Part shown: positions 8,035 to 15,974 of the stretch, in pieces | Layout of the letters: every line of letters begins with the position of its first letter | Position numbering within the stretch: the first letter of the stretch is position 1 | Source: Bacteroides sp. | Lineage (GTDB): Bacteria > Bacteroidota > Bacteroidia > Bacteroidales > Muribaculaceae | Assembly: GCA_014801865.1 (NCBI GenBank) | Contig: JAAVDH010000007.1 | Location: 106,661 to 164,009, forward strand | Direction: 5' to 3' | DNA: 57,349 nucleotides | Program-made: the position numbers and the translations under genes | Notes under the pieces: model-generated | What the model was told of the DNA's origin: nothing | The model's database searches: none | The model's input: the letters and a program-made list of their open reading frames with translations, nothing else

Positions 8035-8859
8035 ATGAAAAGACTTGCACTCCTTATGGCTCTCTGCTTCGCTGCACCATCAGCAATACAGGCACAAGAT
8101 TCAACCTCAGCATGCAATAACGCTCCCATATCATATGAAGGATGGACACTTGACTGGTCAGATGACTTCAACGGTTCAGTCCCCAATCCCGATATATGGG
8201 TGCGTACCGAGCGTGGCACTGCCGACTGGGCCAAGACACAGTCAAACGATCCCCGAGTGGTAACTATGCGCGACGGTATGCTCGTGCTCCGCGGTATAGT
8301 CAACGACAATTTTGAAGCGGATCCCTCGCCATATCTATGCGGCGGCGTCACCACCAAACGCACCAAGGGGTTTGCACCCGGACGAATGGAGGTCAGAGCA
8401 CGCTTTCAGAGCGCCAAAGGTGCATGGCCCGCTATATGGATGCTCCCCTTTGAGCTCACTCCCGAAAACAGCTGGCCCAACGGTGGAGAGATTGACCTTA
8501 TGGAACACCTCAATCACGACACCATAGTGTACCAGACCGTACACTCACCCTATACATACGTTGACGGTCACACAGATAACCCCGTGGCATCGGTTCACCC
8601 GTCATTTGACCCTACGGCATTCAATGTATATGGTGTCGACGTATATCCCGACAGCATCGTGTTTCATCTCAACGGTATTCCTACCAATGTATATCCCCGT
8701 ATACCCGGCTTAAAGGGTCAGTATCCCTACTATCAGCCCATGTATCTTCTTCTCGACATGCAGCTCGAAGGCAACTGGGTAGGTAAAGCCGACCCCTCGG
8801 AACTACCGGTAGAGATGGAAATAGACTGGGTACGCCACTACATTCCCGCAGAGAACTAA
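8035..8859 (+). CDS. Glycoside hydrolase family 16 (beta-glucanase/laminarinase-like), secreted
   Basis: A 274-residue protein with a signal peptide (MKRLALLMALCFAAPSAIQA, about 21 residues) and a single GH16 jelly-roll domain. The active-site strand reads GEIDLMEH, with E152 as nucleophile, D154 as helper and E157 as acid/base. GH16 enzymes retain configuration and cut beta-1,3/1,4-glucans or galactans; the ExDxxE form suits the bacterial laminarinase/lichenase branch, but the substrate is not decided by sequence alone. There is no SusC/SusD pair or other carbohydrate gene nearby, so it is not part of a typical polysaccharide utilisation locus. It is followed by a strong hairpin. Confidence 0.9.
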   Translation: MKRLALLMALCFAAPSAIQAQDSTSACNNAPISYEGWTLDWSDDFNGSVPNPDIWVRTERGTADWAKTQSNDPRVVTMRDGMLVLRGIVNDNFEADPSPYLCGGVTTKRTKGFAPGRMEVRARFQSAKGAWPAIWMLPFELTPENSWPNGGEIDLMEHLNHDTIVYQTVHSPYTYVDGHTDNPVASVHPSFDPTAFNVYGVDVYPDSIVFHLNGIPTNVYPRIPGLKGQYPYYQPMYLLLDMQLEGNWVGKADPSELPVEMEIDWVRHYIPAEN

Positions 8860-8921
8860 TTACGAACTAATCATGAATCAATCACGAATTGACCGATAAT
8901 AAACTACGGATTGATATAACG

Positions 8922-8961
8922 ACCGGAGGCTGCTCCCAAAGCATAGGGGGCAGCCTCCGGT
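8922..8961. terminator. Bidirectional terminator between the GH16 gene and rng
   Basis: A 16-bp stem (ACCGGAGGCTGCTCCC with its complement at 8946-8961, one G-U pair) encloses an 8-nt loop. It lies between two convergent genes. Flanking T-runs are short, but the stem is the most stable in this part of the window. Confidence 0.7.
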
Positions 8962-8991
8962 GTATTATAGGGTAATGAGGGAGCAGACGGG

Positions 8992-10614
8992 CTATTCCTC
9001 TCGATTTCGATTCTTGGTTTTGTTTTTATTTTTGGTAGCCGAAGAGCCTGTATCTTTTTCTTCCTTGAGGTCTATCTCATTTCCTTCGGCATCTACCACT
9101 TTATACTGTAGATAGGCAAGGCTCTGGTCAGGCATTATCCGGAACTTGCGTCCGAGCTCCATACGCCAGCGGCGATAGAGCGACAAGAGGCCTTTCTTGA
9201 TATAGGCGTCGACGAAGGGATGGACGTACATGATGAATCCCGACTGTTGAAGCTCAGTGACAAGATATTCGAGCTTTTCACGCAGGGTATCGGTAAAGAG
9301 CAGCGACGGCTGCACATGACCTGTACCGAAACATGAGGGACACTCCTCTGTAGTAACTATGTCGAGCACCGGACGCACGCGCTGGCGCGTTATCTGCATG
9401 AGTCCGAATTTACTCAGTGGCAGTATATTGTGGCGCGCACGGTCGTTGGCCATGACTTCGCGCATGTGCTCGTAGAGCTTCTGTCGGTGTTCCGACTTGT
9501 TCATGTCTATGAAGTCAATGACTATGATACCGCCCATATCACGCAGGCGTAGCTGGCGGGCTATCTCGTCGGCGGCGCGCATGTTGACTTCCAGGGCATT
9601 GGTCTCCTGATCGGATGAAGCCTTTGATCGGTTGCCCGAGTTTACGTCGATGACGTGGAGCGCTTCGGTATGCTCGATAATAAGATAGGCACCTGAGCGG
9701 AATGACACTGTCTTGCCAAACGATGACTTGATCTGTTTGGTGATGTTGAAGTGGTCAAATATCGGCTCTTTCTTATCGAAGAGCTTCACTATGTCCTTAC
9801 GGTCGGGGGCTATGAGACTCACGTATTTGAGTATCTGCTCATAGACCTCGCTGTCATTGACGTGGATACTCTCGAACGACGGACTGAACACGTCGCGGAG
9901 CATGCCTACGATGCGGCTCTCTTCTTCAAACACCAGCGCCGGGGCTTCACTTTTCTGAGCTTTGGTCAAGGCGGTTTCCCAGCATTGCAGCAGGGTCTTC
10001 ATCTCGTGGTTGAGTTCTGCCACGCGCTTGCCTTCGGCCGAAGTGCGTATAATCACGCCGAAGTTCTTGGGACGTATGGAGTCGATGAGCTGGCGCAGTC
10101 TTACCTTTTCTTCGGTCGACTTTATCTTCTGCGATATGGATATTTTGTCGCTGAAGGGTATGAGCACCATGTAACGTCCCGTCAGGGTCAGCTCAGTAGT
10201 GAGGCGCGGTCCTTTGGTGGAGATGGGTTCCTTGACTATCTGCACCAGTAGTTCCTGGCCTGGTTTAAGCAGGTCGGCTATGGAGCCGTGTTTGTCTATG
10301 TCAGGCTTGATCTTGAGCTTCGACAGCTGGGGCACACGTTTGCGGTCGTCAAGCAGCTCGGTGACAAATGAGGAGTAGGTAGAGTAATGTGGGCCAAGAT
10401 CGAGGTAATGGAGGAAAGCGTCTTTTTCGTAGCCTACGTTGACAAAGGCGGCATTGAGGCCCGGCATCAGCTTCTTGACCTTTGCCAGGTAGATGTCGCC
10501 TACGGCGTAGGATATGTCACGCGACTCTTTCTGAAGGGAAACAAGCCGCGAGTCTTCCAGCAGGGCTATTGAGACTTCGCTCTGCTGCACATCTACAATA
10601 AGTTCGCTTCGCAT
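8992..10614 (-). CDS. rng: Ribonuclease E/G family endoribonuclease
   Basis: A 540-residue RNase G-type enzyme that processes rRNA ends and decays mRNA in the cytoplasm. The N-terminal S1-like RNA-binding domain spans about residues 35-125 (VGDIYLAKVKKLMPGLNAAF). The DNase I-like catalytic core carries the two Mg-binding aspartates in VIDVNSG (D323) and VIDFIDM (D367). The zinc-link motif CPSCFGTG follows at about 425. It lacks the long acidic scaffold tail of gamma-proteobacterial RNase E; the C-terminus is a short Lys/Asn-rich tail. It lies downstream of the HU and COX24-like genes on the same strand, but a terminator hairpin separates them. Confidence 0.93.
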   Translation of the reverse strand: MRSELIVDVQQSEVSIALLEDSRLVSLQKESRDISYAVGDIYLAKVKKLMPGLNAAFVNVGYEKDAFLHYLDLGPHYSTYSSFVTELLDDRKRVPQLSKLKIKPDIDKHGSIADLLKPGQELLVQIVKEPISTKGPRLTTELTLTGRYMVLIPFSDKISISQKIKSTEEKVRLRQLIDSIRPKNFGVIIRTSAEGKRVAELNHEMKTLLQCWETALTKAQKSEAPALVFEEESRIVGMLRDVFSPSFESIHVNDSEVYEQILKYVSLIAPDRKDIVKLFDKKEPIFDHFNITKQIKSSFGKTVSFRSGAYLIIEHTEALHVIDVNSGNRSKASSDQETNALEVNMRAADEIARQLRLRDMGGIIVIDFIDMNKSEHRQKLYEHMREVMANDRARHNILPLSKFGLMQITRQRVRPVLDIVTTEECPSCFGTGHVQPSLLFTDTLREKLEYLVTELQQSGFIMYVHPFVDAYIKKGLLSLYRRWRMELGRKFRIMPDQSLAYLQYKVVDAEGNEIDLKEEKDTGSSATKNKNKTKNRNREE

Positions 10615-10658
10615 TATCTAAGTCTAAGAGTATAAGAAAGTAAGTGGGGCAGCTACTG

Positions 10659-10688
10659 AATGAAAAGAAGCCCCGCACCGGCGGGGCT
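10659..10688 (-). terminator. Rho-independent terminator after the COX24-like gene
   Basis: AGCCCCGC and GCGGGGCT form a perfect 8-bp stem with a 4-nt loop (10669-10688), followed on the minus strand by TCTTTTCATT. It lies 29 bp past the small ribosomal protein gene and 45 bp before rng, so rng probably has its own or read-through expression. Confidence 0.75.
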
Positions 10689-10716
10689 GTCAGATCGCGC
10701 AGAGGTGCTGTGACAC

Positions 10717-10806
10717 TTACTTCTTCTTATGACGATTTTTTCTAAGGCGTTTTTTGCGCTTGTGAGTTGCCATCTTGTGGCCTTTTCTTTTCTTTCCGCT
10801 GGGCAT
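10717..10806 (-). CDS. 29-residue COX24/AURKAIP1-type (DUF1713) small basic ribosomal protein
   Basis: The minus strand encodes MPSGKKRKGHKMATHKRKKR plus nine further residues (LRKNRHKKK), then TAA. More than half the residues are Lys, Arg or His. The sequence matches the tiny COX24/AURKAIP1 family, whose mitochondrial relative is a small-subunit ribosomal protein (mS38), and such genes are typical of Bacteroidota between HU and RNase G. Its role as a ribosome component is inferred from the family. The frame is shorter than most gene finders accept. A second possible start is Met12, but the first ATG keeps the conserved MPSGKK start. Confidence 0.85.
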   Translation of the reverse strand: MPSGKKRKGHKMATHKRKKRLRKNRHKKK

Positions 10807-10878
10807 TGTAAGCAGATTTTATGGGTTATTAATTAGAGGTTGACTGTCAATGTATTGGGGTAAATATCGCCGCAAGGC

Positions 10879-11151
10879 TTACTTCACCTCTTCCATGAAC
10901 ACTTTCGCGGGCTTGAATGCGGGAATCTTGTGTTCGGGGATGATGATAGTAGTGTTCTTGGAGATATTGCGGGCGGTCTTTTCGCTACGGGTCTTAACGA
11001 TAAAGCTACCGAAGCCACGGAGATATACGTTCTCGCCATGAGCCAGAGAGTCCTTCACAACTTCCATGAACTTTTCGATTGTTTCAAGAACATTGGCCTT
11101 ATCAATGCCGGTAGTCTTGGAGATTTCGTTAACGATGTCGGCTTTTGTCAT
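10879..11151 (-). CDS. HU-family DNA-binding protein
   Basis: A 90-residue HU/IHF fold: the helical dimerisation half (MTKADIVNEISKTTGI to about 45), the GFGSF turn and the beta-arm region ending IPAFKPAKVF. It bends and compacts DNA as a dimer in the nucleoid. Length and motifs are canonical, with nothing truncated. It heads a short minus-strand group with the COX24-like gene 72 bp downstream. HU and IHF subunits cannot be told apart confidently by eye. Confidence 0.93.
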   Translation of the reverse strand: MTKADIVNEISKTTGIDKANVLETIEKFMEVVKDSLAHGENVYLRGFGSFIVKTRSEKTARNISKNTTIIIPEHKIPAFKPAKVFMEEVK

Positions 11152-11237
11152 TGCTGATGAGTTTAATATATTCTATATAATCTTATGATATGCAGTATTT
11201 TAGCACATCCGCATAGCGGCTGCGGATTTTGCAAGTG

Positions 11238-11245
11238 CAAATATC
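11238..11245 (-). promoter_or_regulatory. Probable -7 element of the HU gene
   Basis: The minus strand reads GATATTTG, one mismatch from TAnnTTTG, 86 bp before the HU start. A TTG-containing stretch lies upstream, but spacing is not ideal. Confidence 0.4.
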
Positions 11246-11376
11246 GGACTTTTTTTTGGATTAGCTACAAGCTAACCGCCACTTTTTTCATTTAATACTC
11301 ACTTTTGCACCATTTTACGTCGGTCGACAATACTTCGGCCCGTCCCCTTTACCTGCCCATTCAATGCTTTTAAGTG

Positions 11377-11405
11377 AATTTGGTTTAAAAGTAAACATAC
11401 TCTTA
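11377..11405. repeat. 29-bp dispersed repeat (copy A)
   Basis: AATTTGGTTTAAAAGTAAAC followed by ATACTCTTA is identical over 29 nt to 41136-41164. It lies 3 bp past the stop codon of the HAD phosphatase gene, in the gap before the HU promoter. Related, less exact copies are at 6918, 40964, 41170 and 51920. Confidence 0.85.
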
Positions 11406-11408
11406 AAC

Positions 11409-12161
11409 TTAATCCATCCTCCCCGCGAAGAGCTCTTCAACCTCACTGAGATGTCGCACCACAGTGGCGCCACACCCTCCGGACAGTTCCACAGCCTTAG
11501 TGCCCGAGGGATCAAAAAGCACTCCGCTCCATCCGGCAGCTATAGCACCGCCGATGTCAGCCACCGGATTGTCGCCCACCATGGCATGAAGTGAGGGATT
11601 TTCCTCGCCGACCTTACGCATGGCGTAGGCGAAGATACGTCCATCTGGCTTGGGCACACCTATATCATCGGACAGCACCACACAGTCTACCATATCGGTT
11701 AATCCTGCCGAGGCCATCTTGCGGTGTTGCACATCGGCAAATCCATTGCTAAGCACACCTATATTATACCCTCTTGAGCGCAGAGTCCGCAGCAGTTCAT
11801 GAGCGCCCACCACGACATGCTTCTCCTGAGCAAGCAAATCAAGATAATACGTATCATAGCGGAGAGACATCTCCATGGCTTCATCGTCAGGATAGCCTGC
11901 ACGTGTAAGAGGCTCAAGGAAACGGCGCAGACGCAGTTCCTCTACCGTGATACGCCCCGCACCATATTCCTTCCACAGGGGACGGTTGACGCTCTCATAC
12001 ATCTCTATCCAGGTGTCACTGTCGGCGAACCGCCGACTCAGCCCCTCCGTCTCATAAAGTCGCACGAGAGCCGCACGGGAGTTGGCCTTAAAGTCTATCA
12101 GCGTATCATCAAGATCAACCCACACCCACTTCACATGGGTCAATTTCCGGTTTTCCACCAT
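11409..12161 (-). CDS. HAD-superfamily phosphatase, YjjG-like
   Basis: A 250-residue HAD hydrolase, probably a nucleotide or sugar phosphatase of the cytosol. Motif I is DLDDT (D16 nucleophile, D18 acid/base), motif II is VLSNG, motif III the Lys of VPKPDGRIF and motif IV MVGDNPVADI. The cap domain lies between motifs I and II. The frame is open to an ATG at 12191, which would overlap the upstream gene by 19 bp. I prefer the ATG at 12161 because it starts 11 bp past the stop of the transporter gene and 15 residues before motif I, the family norm. The substrate is not predictable. Confidence 0.85.
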   Translation of the reverse strand: MVENRKLTHVKWVWVDLDDTLIDFKANSRAALVRLYETEGLSRRFADSDTWIEMYESVNRPLWKEYGAGRITVEELRLRRFLEPLTRAGYPDDEAMEMSLRYDTYYLDLLAQEKHVVVGAHELLRTLRSRGYNIGVLSNGFADVQHRKMASAGLTDMVDCVVLSDDIGVPKPDGRIFAYAMRKVGEENPSLHAMVGDNPVADIGGAIAAGWSGVLFDPSGTKAVELSGGCGATVVRHLSEVEELFAGRMD

Positions 12162-12172
12162 ATTAATATAAA

Positions 12173-12871
12173 TTAGCGTAGTTTCCACCACTTGTAGGAC
12201 AGGCTTTCATCATCGGTCACATCGCCGCCTTCGATGCGGCGCAACCTGTTGACGGCCCTAAGAGTCACCGGCAGAATTATTATCTCATAGGCGGTCTTGA
12301 GCAAAGCCTGGGTAATCATCAGCTTCACTATCAGACCCCAGGGAAGAACGCCCGCAAATGCGAGAGGGAAAAACACCAGTGAGTCGACGCCCTCACCCCA
12401 GAGGGTGCTTACGATAGCTCTCACAGAAAACGAGCGGGAACTGTGGCGGCTCTCAGGGTCAGACTTGCGTTTGAGCACACTCATCACATAGGCATTGACC
12501 ATGGAACCGCAAATGAAGGCTGCGAAACTGGCACAGAATATACGGGGCACAGCACCGAATACCAGGCCCATAGCCTCCTGACCGGTCCATTCTTCAGCTC
12601 CGGGAAGCCAAAGCCCCACCTGCAACAGCAGCGTGACCAGAAGATTCATGGCAAACCCAAGCCATATGACAAGACGTGCGCGGGCAAAACCATATATCTC
12701 TACAATACAGTCACTTATAATATACGACAATGGAAATACCACCATACCGGCAGTGATAGTGATGACACCCAGGTCGACTACTTTTATTTCCATAAGATTT
12801 GACACTATCAAACACACGCAGAACAGCAGGGTAAGAACGAGAAATGTCAAAGAAAAACGCGAATTATCCAT
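12173..12871 (-). CDS. Queuosine precursor transporter (YhhQ/DUF165 family)
   Basis: A 232-residue inner-membrane protein with about six hydrophobic segments and the family's conserved polar stretches (SYIISDCIVEIYGFARAR and STLWGEGVDSLVFFPLAF). YhhQ proteins import the queuosine precursors preQ0/preQ1 or related bases for tRNA modification. No que genes lie nearby. It is probably co-transcribed with the HAD phosphatase 11 bp downstream. Confidence 0.85.
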   Translation of the reverse strand: MDNSRFSLTFLVLTLLFCVCLIVSNLMEIKVVDLGVITITAGMVVFPLSYIISDCIVEIYGFARARLVIWLGFAMNLLVTLLLQVGLWLPGAEEWTGQEAMGLVFGAVPRIFCASFAAFICGSMVNAYVMSVLKRKSDPESRHSSRSFSVRAIVSTLWGEGVDSLVFFPLAFAGVLPWGLIVKLMITQALLKTAYEIIILPVTLRAVNRLRRIEGGDVTDDESLSYKWWKLR

Positions 12872-13058
12872 TTACTTTTTAATAATACTTAAGTTGGCGA
12901 GATAACCCCTCCCCAACAGGATGGAGCCTTATCCCGCACTGTCATAACGTGTGCCCGCACAGGAATATTTTATTCACGTGCGACAGAGCAGACCGTGAGA
13001 CAGATGACAATGAGGTAACTATTTAACATTGAGGCTGGGATAATTAAGATTTTTTATG
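12872..13058. other. Intergenic region upstream of the nuo-atp operon
   Basis: The gene-free stretch runs to 13213. Its left part (12872-13058) shows no ORF, RNA gene or repeat that I can support. The right part holds the operon promoter and a leader hairpin, listed separately. The transporter gene on the left is divergent and must also have its promoter here, but I see no clear match. Confidence 0.5.
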
Positions 13059-13066
13059 TACATTTG
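13059..13066 (+). promoter_or_regulatory. -7 promoter element of the nuo-atp operon
   Basis: TACATTTG matches TAnnTTTG exactly; the transcript should start around 13071-13073. The sequence 20 bp upstream is a poor -33 box, so an activator may contribute. It is the only clear promoter seen in front of the 17-kb gene block. Confidence 0.65.
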
Positions 13067-13073
13067 CACTCAA

Positions 13074-13114
13074 AATGCGGACCGGACAGCCAAACACTGT
13101 CTGTGGCCCGCATT
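13074..13114 (+). promoter_or_regulatory. 5'-terminal leader hairpin of the nuo-atp mRNA
   Basis: AATGCGG (13074-13080) pairs with CCGCATT (13108-13114). Inside, CGGACAG (13083-13089) pairs with CTGTCTG (13097-13103) with one G-U pair, around a 7-nt loop. It would fold at the very 5' end of the transcript, about 100 nt before nuoA. Such 5' hairpins commonly protect mRNA from end-dependent decay; that role is inferred. Confidence 0.5.
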
Positions 13115-13213
13115 GTGTGGTGATGTACCATGAGGAGCTACCGTATGACACGGTCACTTCATACAGGGAGTTACCCGAACTTAAGTTGCAAATATAAAAC
13201 GGCAATTAACTAT

Positions 13214-13588
13214 ATGATTATGACATCATTAGCGATTCAAAACTCCACGCTTGCCATCGTGGCTGCGCTCACAGGCATCTGCCTTGTAGCGCTTGCACTT
13301 TGGCTGGCCGGGCTCATTTCTCCCCGGTCATTCAACCCCCAGAAGGGCGAGGCTTACGAATGCGGTATTCCTACTCGTGGCCGCAGTATGACTCAGTTTA
13401 AGGTTGGCTATTATCTGTTTGCCATCCTCTTCCTGATGTTCGACGTAGAATGTGTGTTCCTCTTCCCCTGGGCCGTGAGAGTTAAAGAACTGGGAGGCGC
13501 CGGCCTTCTCAGTATAGCTATTTTCTTTTGCATCTTAGTGCTGGGTCTCATCTATGCCTGGCGGAAAGGAGCCCTCGAATGGAAGTAA
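13214..13588 (+). CDS. nuoA: NADH-quinone oxidoreductase subunit A
   Basis: A 124-residue membrane subunit of complex I with three transmembrane segments and the conserved loop GEAYECGIPTRGRSMTQFKVGYY at the quinone-site interface. An in-frame ATG exists at 13130, but those 28 extra residues are polar and unlike NuoA; ATG 13214 gives the normal length. A second ATG at 13220 is also possible. It is the first gene of the nuo-atp block. Its last 10 bases overlap nuoB, which suggests translational coupling. Confidence 0.93.
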   Translation: MIMTSLAIQNSTLAIVAALTGICLVALALWLAGLISPRSFNPQKGEAYECGIPTRGRSMTQFKVGYYLFAILFLMFDVECVFLFPWAVRVKELGGAGLLSIAIFFCILVLGLIYAWRKGALEWK

Positions 13589-14181
13589 CAACAAAGAGCA
13601 TGCCCTATGAGGCGTGGAAAGACAACGAATACATTGAAAAGCTCGTAAAGGAGCTTCAGGATAACGGCACCAACGTAGTGGTAGGGTCGCTTGACAAGCT
13701 TATCAACTGGGGACGCTCAAACTCTATCTGGCCCCTGACCTTTGCCACCAGCTGCTGCGGCATCGAATTCGTTAGCCTCGGCGCCGCCCGTTTCGACATG
13801 GCCCGTTTCGGATGGGAAGTAGCGCGCTCGTCGCCCCGTCAGGCCGACTTCATCATGGTGGCCGGTACCATCGTACACCGCATGGCTCCCGTGTTGCGCC
13901 GACTCTACGACCAGCTTGCCGAGCCTAAATATGTGATAGCCTGCGGAGCCTGCGCTGTCAGCGGAGGTCCCTTCAAGAAGTCTTACCACGTAGTGATGGG
14001 ATGCGATCAGATTATCCCCGTCGACGTATATCTTCCCGGCTGTCCTCCCCGCCCCGAAGCCATGATATACTCCATCATGCAGCTCTCGCGCAAGATGAAA
14101 GTAGAACGCTTCTTCGGAGTGGTCAACCGCAAGGAAAAGCAAGAGGATTTTCTTAAAGCACATCCCATAAGCGAGTGCTAA
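13579..14181 (+). CDS. nuoB: NADH-quinone oxidoreductase subunit B
   Basis: A 200-residue peripheral-arm subunit that carries iron-sulfur cluster N2, the last electron carrier before quinone. The four ligands are C59 and C60 (TSCCGIE), C125 (GACAVSGG) and C155 (GCPPRPE), the same pattern and spacing as in characterised NuoB proteins. The start at 13579 lies inside the end of nuoA; longer in-frame starts would only add residues read from the nuoA sequence in another frame. An 89-bp gap with no feature separates it from nuoCD. Confidence 0.95.
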   Translation: MEVTTKSMPYEAWKDNEYIEKLVKELQDNGTNVVVGSLDKLINWGRSNSIWPLTFATSCCGIEFVSLGAARFDMARFGWEVARSSPRQADFIMVAGTIVHRMAPVLRRLYDQLAEPKYVIACGACAVSGGPFKKSYHVVMGCDQIIPVDVYLPGCPPRPEAMIYSIMQLSRKMKVERFFGVVNRKEKQEDFLKAHPISEC

Positions 14182-14270
14182 GAAGAACGGAATCCGGCTC
14201 TTACCTATCTACACTGACTTGAGACTAACCAACGCATTACCACCTTTCCCCCATATACGCCTCACATCAC

Positions 14271-15899
14271 ATGGCTGACATCAAGGAAAAAATATCACGG
14301 CTCTTTCCCGAAGCCACTTTTGAAGATGGTGAAACCCTGCTGGTGACCATCCCCGATGCCAAGTGGCACGAAATGGCCAAAACCCTCCGTGACGATGAAG
14401 ACCTGAAGTTTGACTTCCTGGTAACCATCGTCGGCATGGATTGGGTAGAAACCCTCGGAGCGATATATTATCTCACCTCCACCACTCATAACACCCACAT
14501 ATCCGTGAAGGTGACCACCACCGACCGCGTAAACCCCATGCTCCACTCTGTGGCCGACCTCTGGGCCATAGCCACAATCTTCGAGCGCGAGGTATACGAC
14601 TTCTTCGGCATCATCTTCATCAATAACCCCGATATGCGTCGTCTGTTCCTGAGCATCGACTGGAAGGGATTCCCCCTGCGCAAGGATTATGACGCTTCAC
14701 CCGAGACCAATCCCGTTCCTACCGATAATGAACGTCAGAGCGACTTCACTGATACTTATGTGGAACTTCCCGACGGCAAAATCGAGAAACGTCAGGAACG
14801 TGTCTTCCAGGAAGATGACTTTGTAGTCAACATCGGACCTCAGCACCCCGCCACTCACGGTGTGCTCCGTTTCCGCACCGCAGTCGACGGTGAGACCATC
14901 AAGAAGATTGACGTCTACATGGGCTACATCCACCGTGGTATCGAGAAAATATGCGAGCAGCTCACATATCCCCAGACGCTCCACTTCATGGACCGTATGG
15001 ACTATTTCTCGGCTCACCCCTATCACCACTGCCTGTGCATGACCATCGAGCAGGCCGCCGGCATAGAAATCAGCCGCCGCGCTCAAGTCATCCGTGTGCT
15101 TATGGACGAGCTCTCACGCATAGCCTCACACTGCCTCTTCATCGGCACCTACTGCATGGACCTTGGTGCCACCACCATGCTCTTCTACACTCTGCGTGTA
15201 CGCGAGCAGATACTTGACATCATGGAGCGCACCTGCGGTGCCCGCATGACATTCAACTACGAGTGCATCGGCGGCGTAATGCAGGACCTCGACGTAAACT
15301 TCGTCAAGGACGTGAAGGAGCTCCTTGCAGTGCTCCCCGCAAACATCAAGGAATACAACAAGATCTTCACCGGCAACGTCATAGCCAAGAACCGTCTGGA
15401 AGGTGTAGGCGTACTCTCAAACGAAGATGCCCGCTCATGGTCGATAACGGGCCCCTCAGGCCGTGCCTCAGGCTGGGCATGCGATGTGCGTAAGACCGAT
15501 CCCTACAGCATCTACGGCGAACTCGATTTTAAGGAAATCATACGCCACGAAGGTGACTCCATGGCCCGCTTCAAGGTGCGCATGGAGGAGATGGAGCAGA
15601 GCGCCCATATCATCGAGCAGCTCATCGATAATATCCCCGAAGGAGAAATCTGTGTAAAGGTGCCCAAAGTGCTCAAGCTGCCTAAGGGTCACTGGTTCCG
15701 CACCGTCGAAGGCTGTCGCGGCACATTTGGCGTATACCTCGAGAGCGACGGCACTGTCAATCCCTACCGTCTGAAACTCGTACCCCCGTGTCTGCCTCTG
15801 GCTGCTGTGGTTGACCACATCACCCGTGGAGAAAAAATCGCCGACCTCATCACCATCGGAGGCTCGATGGACTACATCGTGCCTGACATGGACCGATAA
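14271..15899 (+). CDS. nuoCD: Fused NADH-quinone oxidoreductase subunits C and D
   Basis: A 542-residue fusion. The NuoC part (about 1-150) includes the FEREVYDFFGI motif. The NuoD part (about 165-542) begins DDFVVNIGPQHPATHGVLRF, with the quinone-pocket His in HPATHG, and ends MDYIVPDMDR. NuoD forms much of the quinone-binding cavity next to cluster N2. NuoCD fusions are known in several bacterial groups, including Bacteroidota with an 11-subunit complex. All signature stretches are intact. The next gene, nuoH, follows after 75 bp. Confidence 0.95.
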   Translation: MADIKEKISRLFPEATFEDGETLLVTIPDAKWHEMAKTLRDDEDLKFDFLVTIVGMDWVETLGAIYYLTSTTHNTHISVKVTTTDRVNPMLHSVADLWAIATIFEREVYDFFGIIFINNPDMRRLFLSIDWKGFPLRKDYDASPETNPVPTDNERQSDFTDTYVELPDGKIEKRQERVFQEDDFVVNIGPQHPATHGVLRFRTAVDGETIKKIDVYMGYIHRGIEKICEQLTYPQTLHFMDRMDYFSAHPYHHCLCMTIEQAAGIEISRRAQVIRVLMDELSRIASHCLFIGTYCMDLGATTMLFYTLRVREQILDIMERTCGARMTFNYECIGGVMQDLDVNFVKDVKELLAVLPANIKEYNKIFTGNVIAKNRLEGVGVLSNEDARSWSITGPSGRASGWACDVRKTDPYSIYGELDFKEIIRHEGDSMARFKVRMEEMEQSAHIIEQLIDNIPEGEICVKVPKVLKLPKGHWFRTVEGCRGTFGVYLESDGTVNPYRLKLVPPCLPLAAVVDHITRGEKIADLITIGGSMDYIVPDMDR

Positions 15900-15974
15900 G
15901 ACTCTCTTAACCGCTCTCCTACTAAGTAAGCAAAGCCAATCATTCAACATCACTTCAGCTAAAGCAACACAATC

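Noticed and set aside
8035-8859. GH16 gene as part of a polysaccharide utilisation locus
   Set aside because: There is no SusC/SusD, sensor or other glycosidase next to it; neighbours are an unrelated peptidase gene and rng.
13130-13213. Upstream start for nuoA
   Set aside because: The added residues are polar and lie before the first membrane helix of a protein whose length is otherwise canonical.
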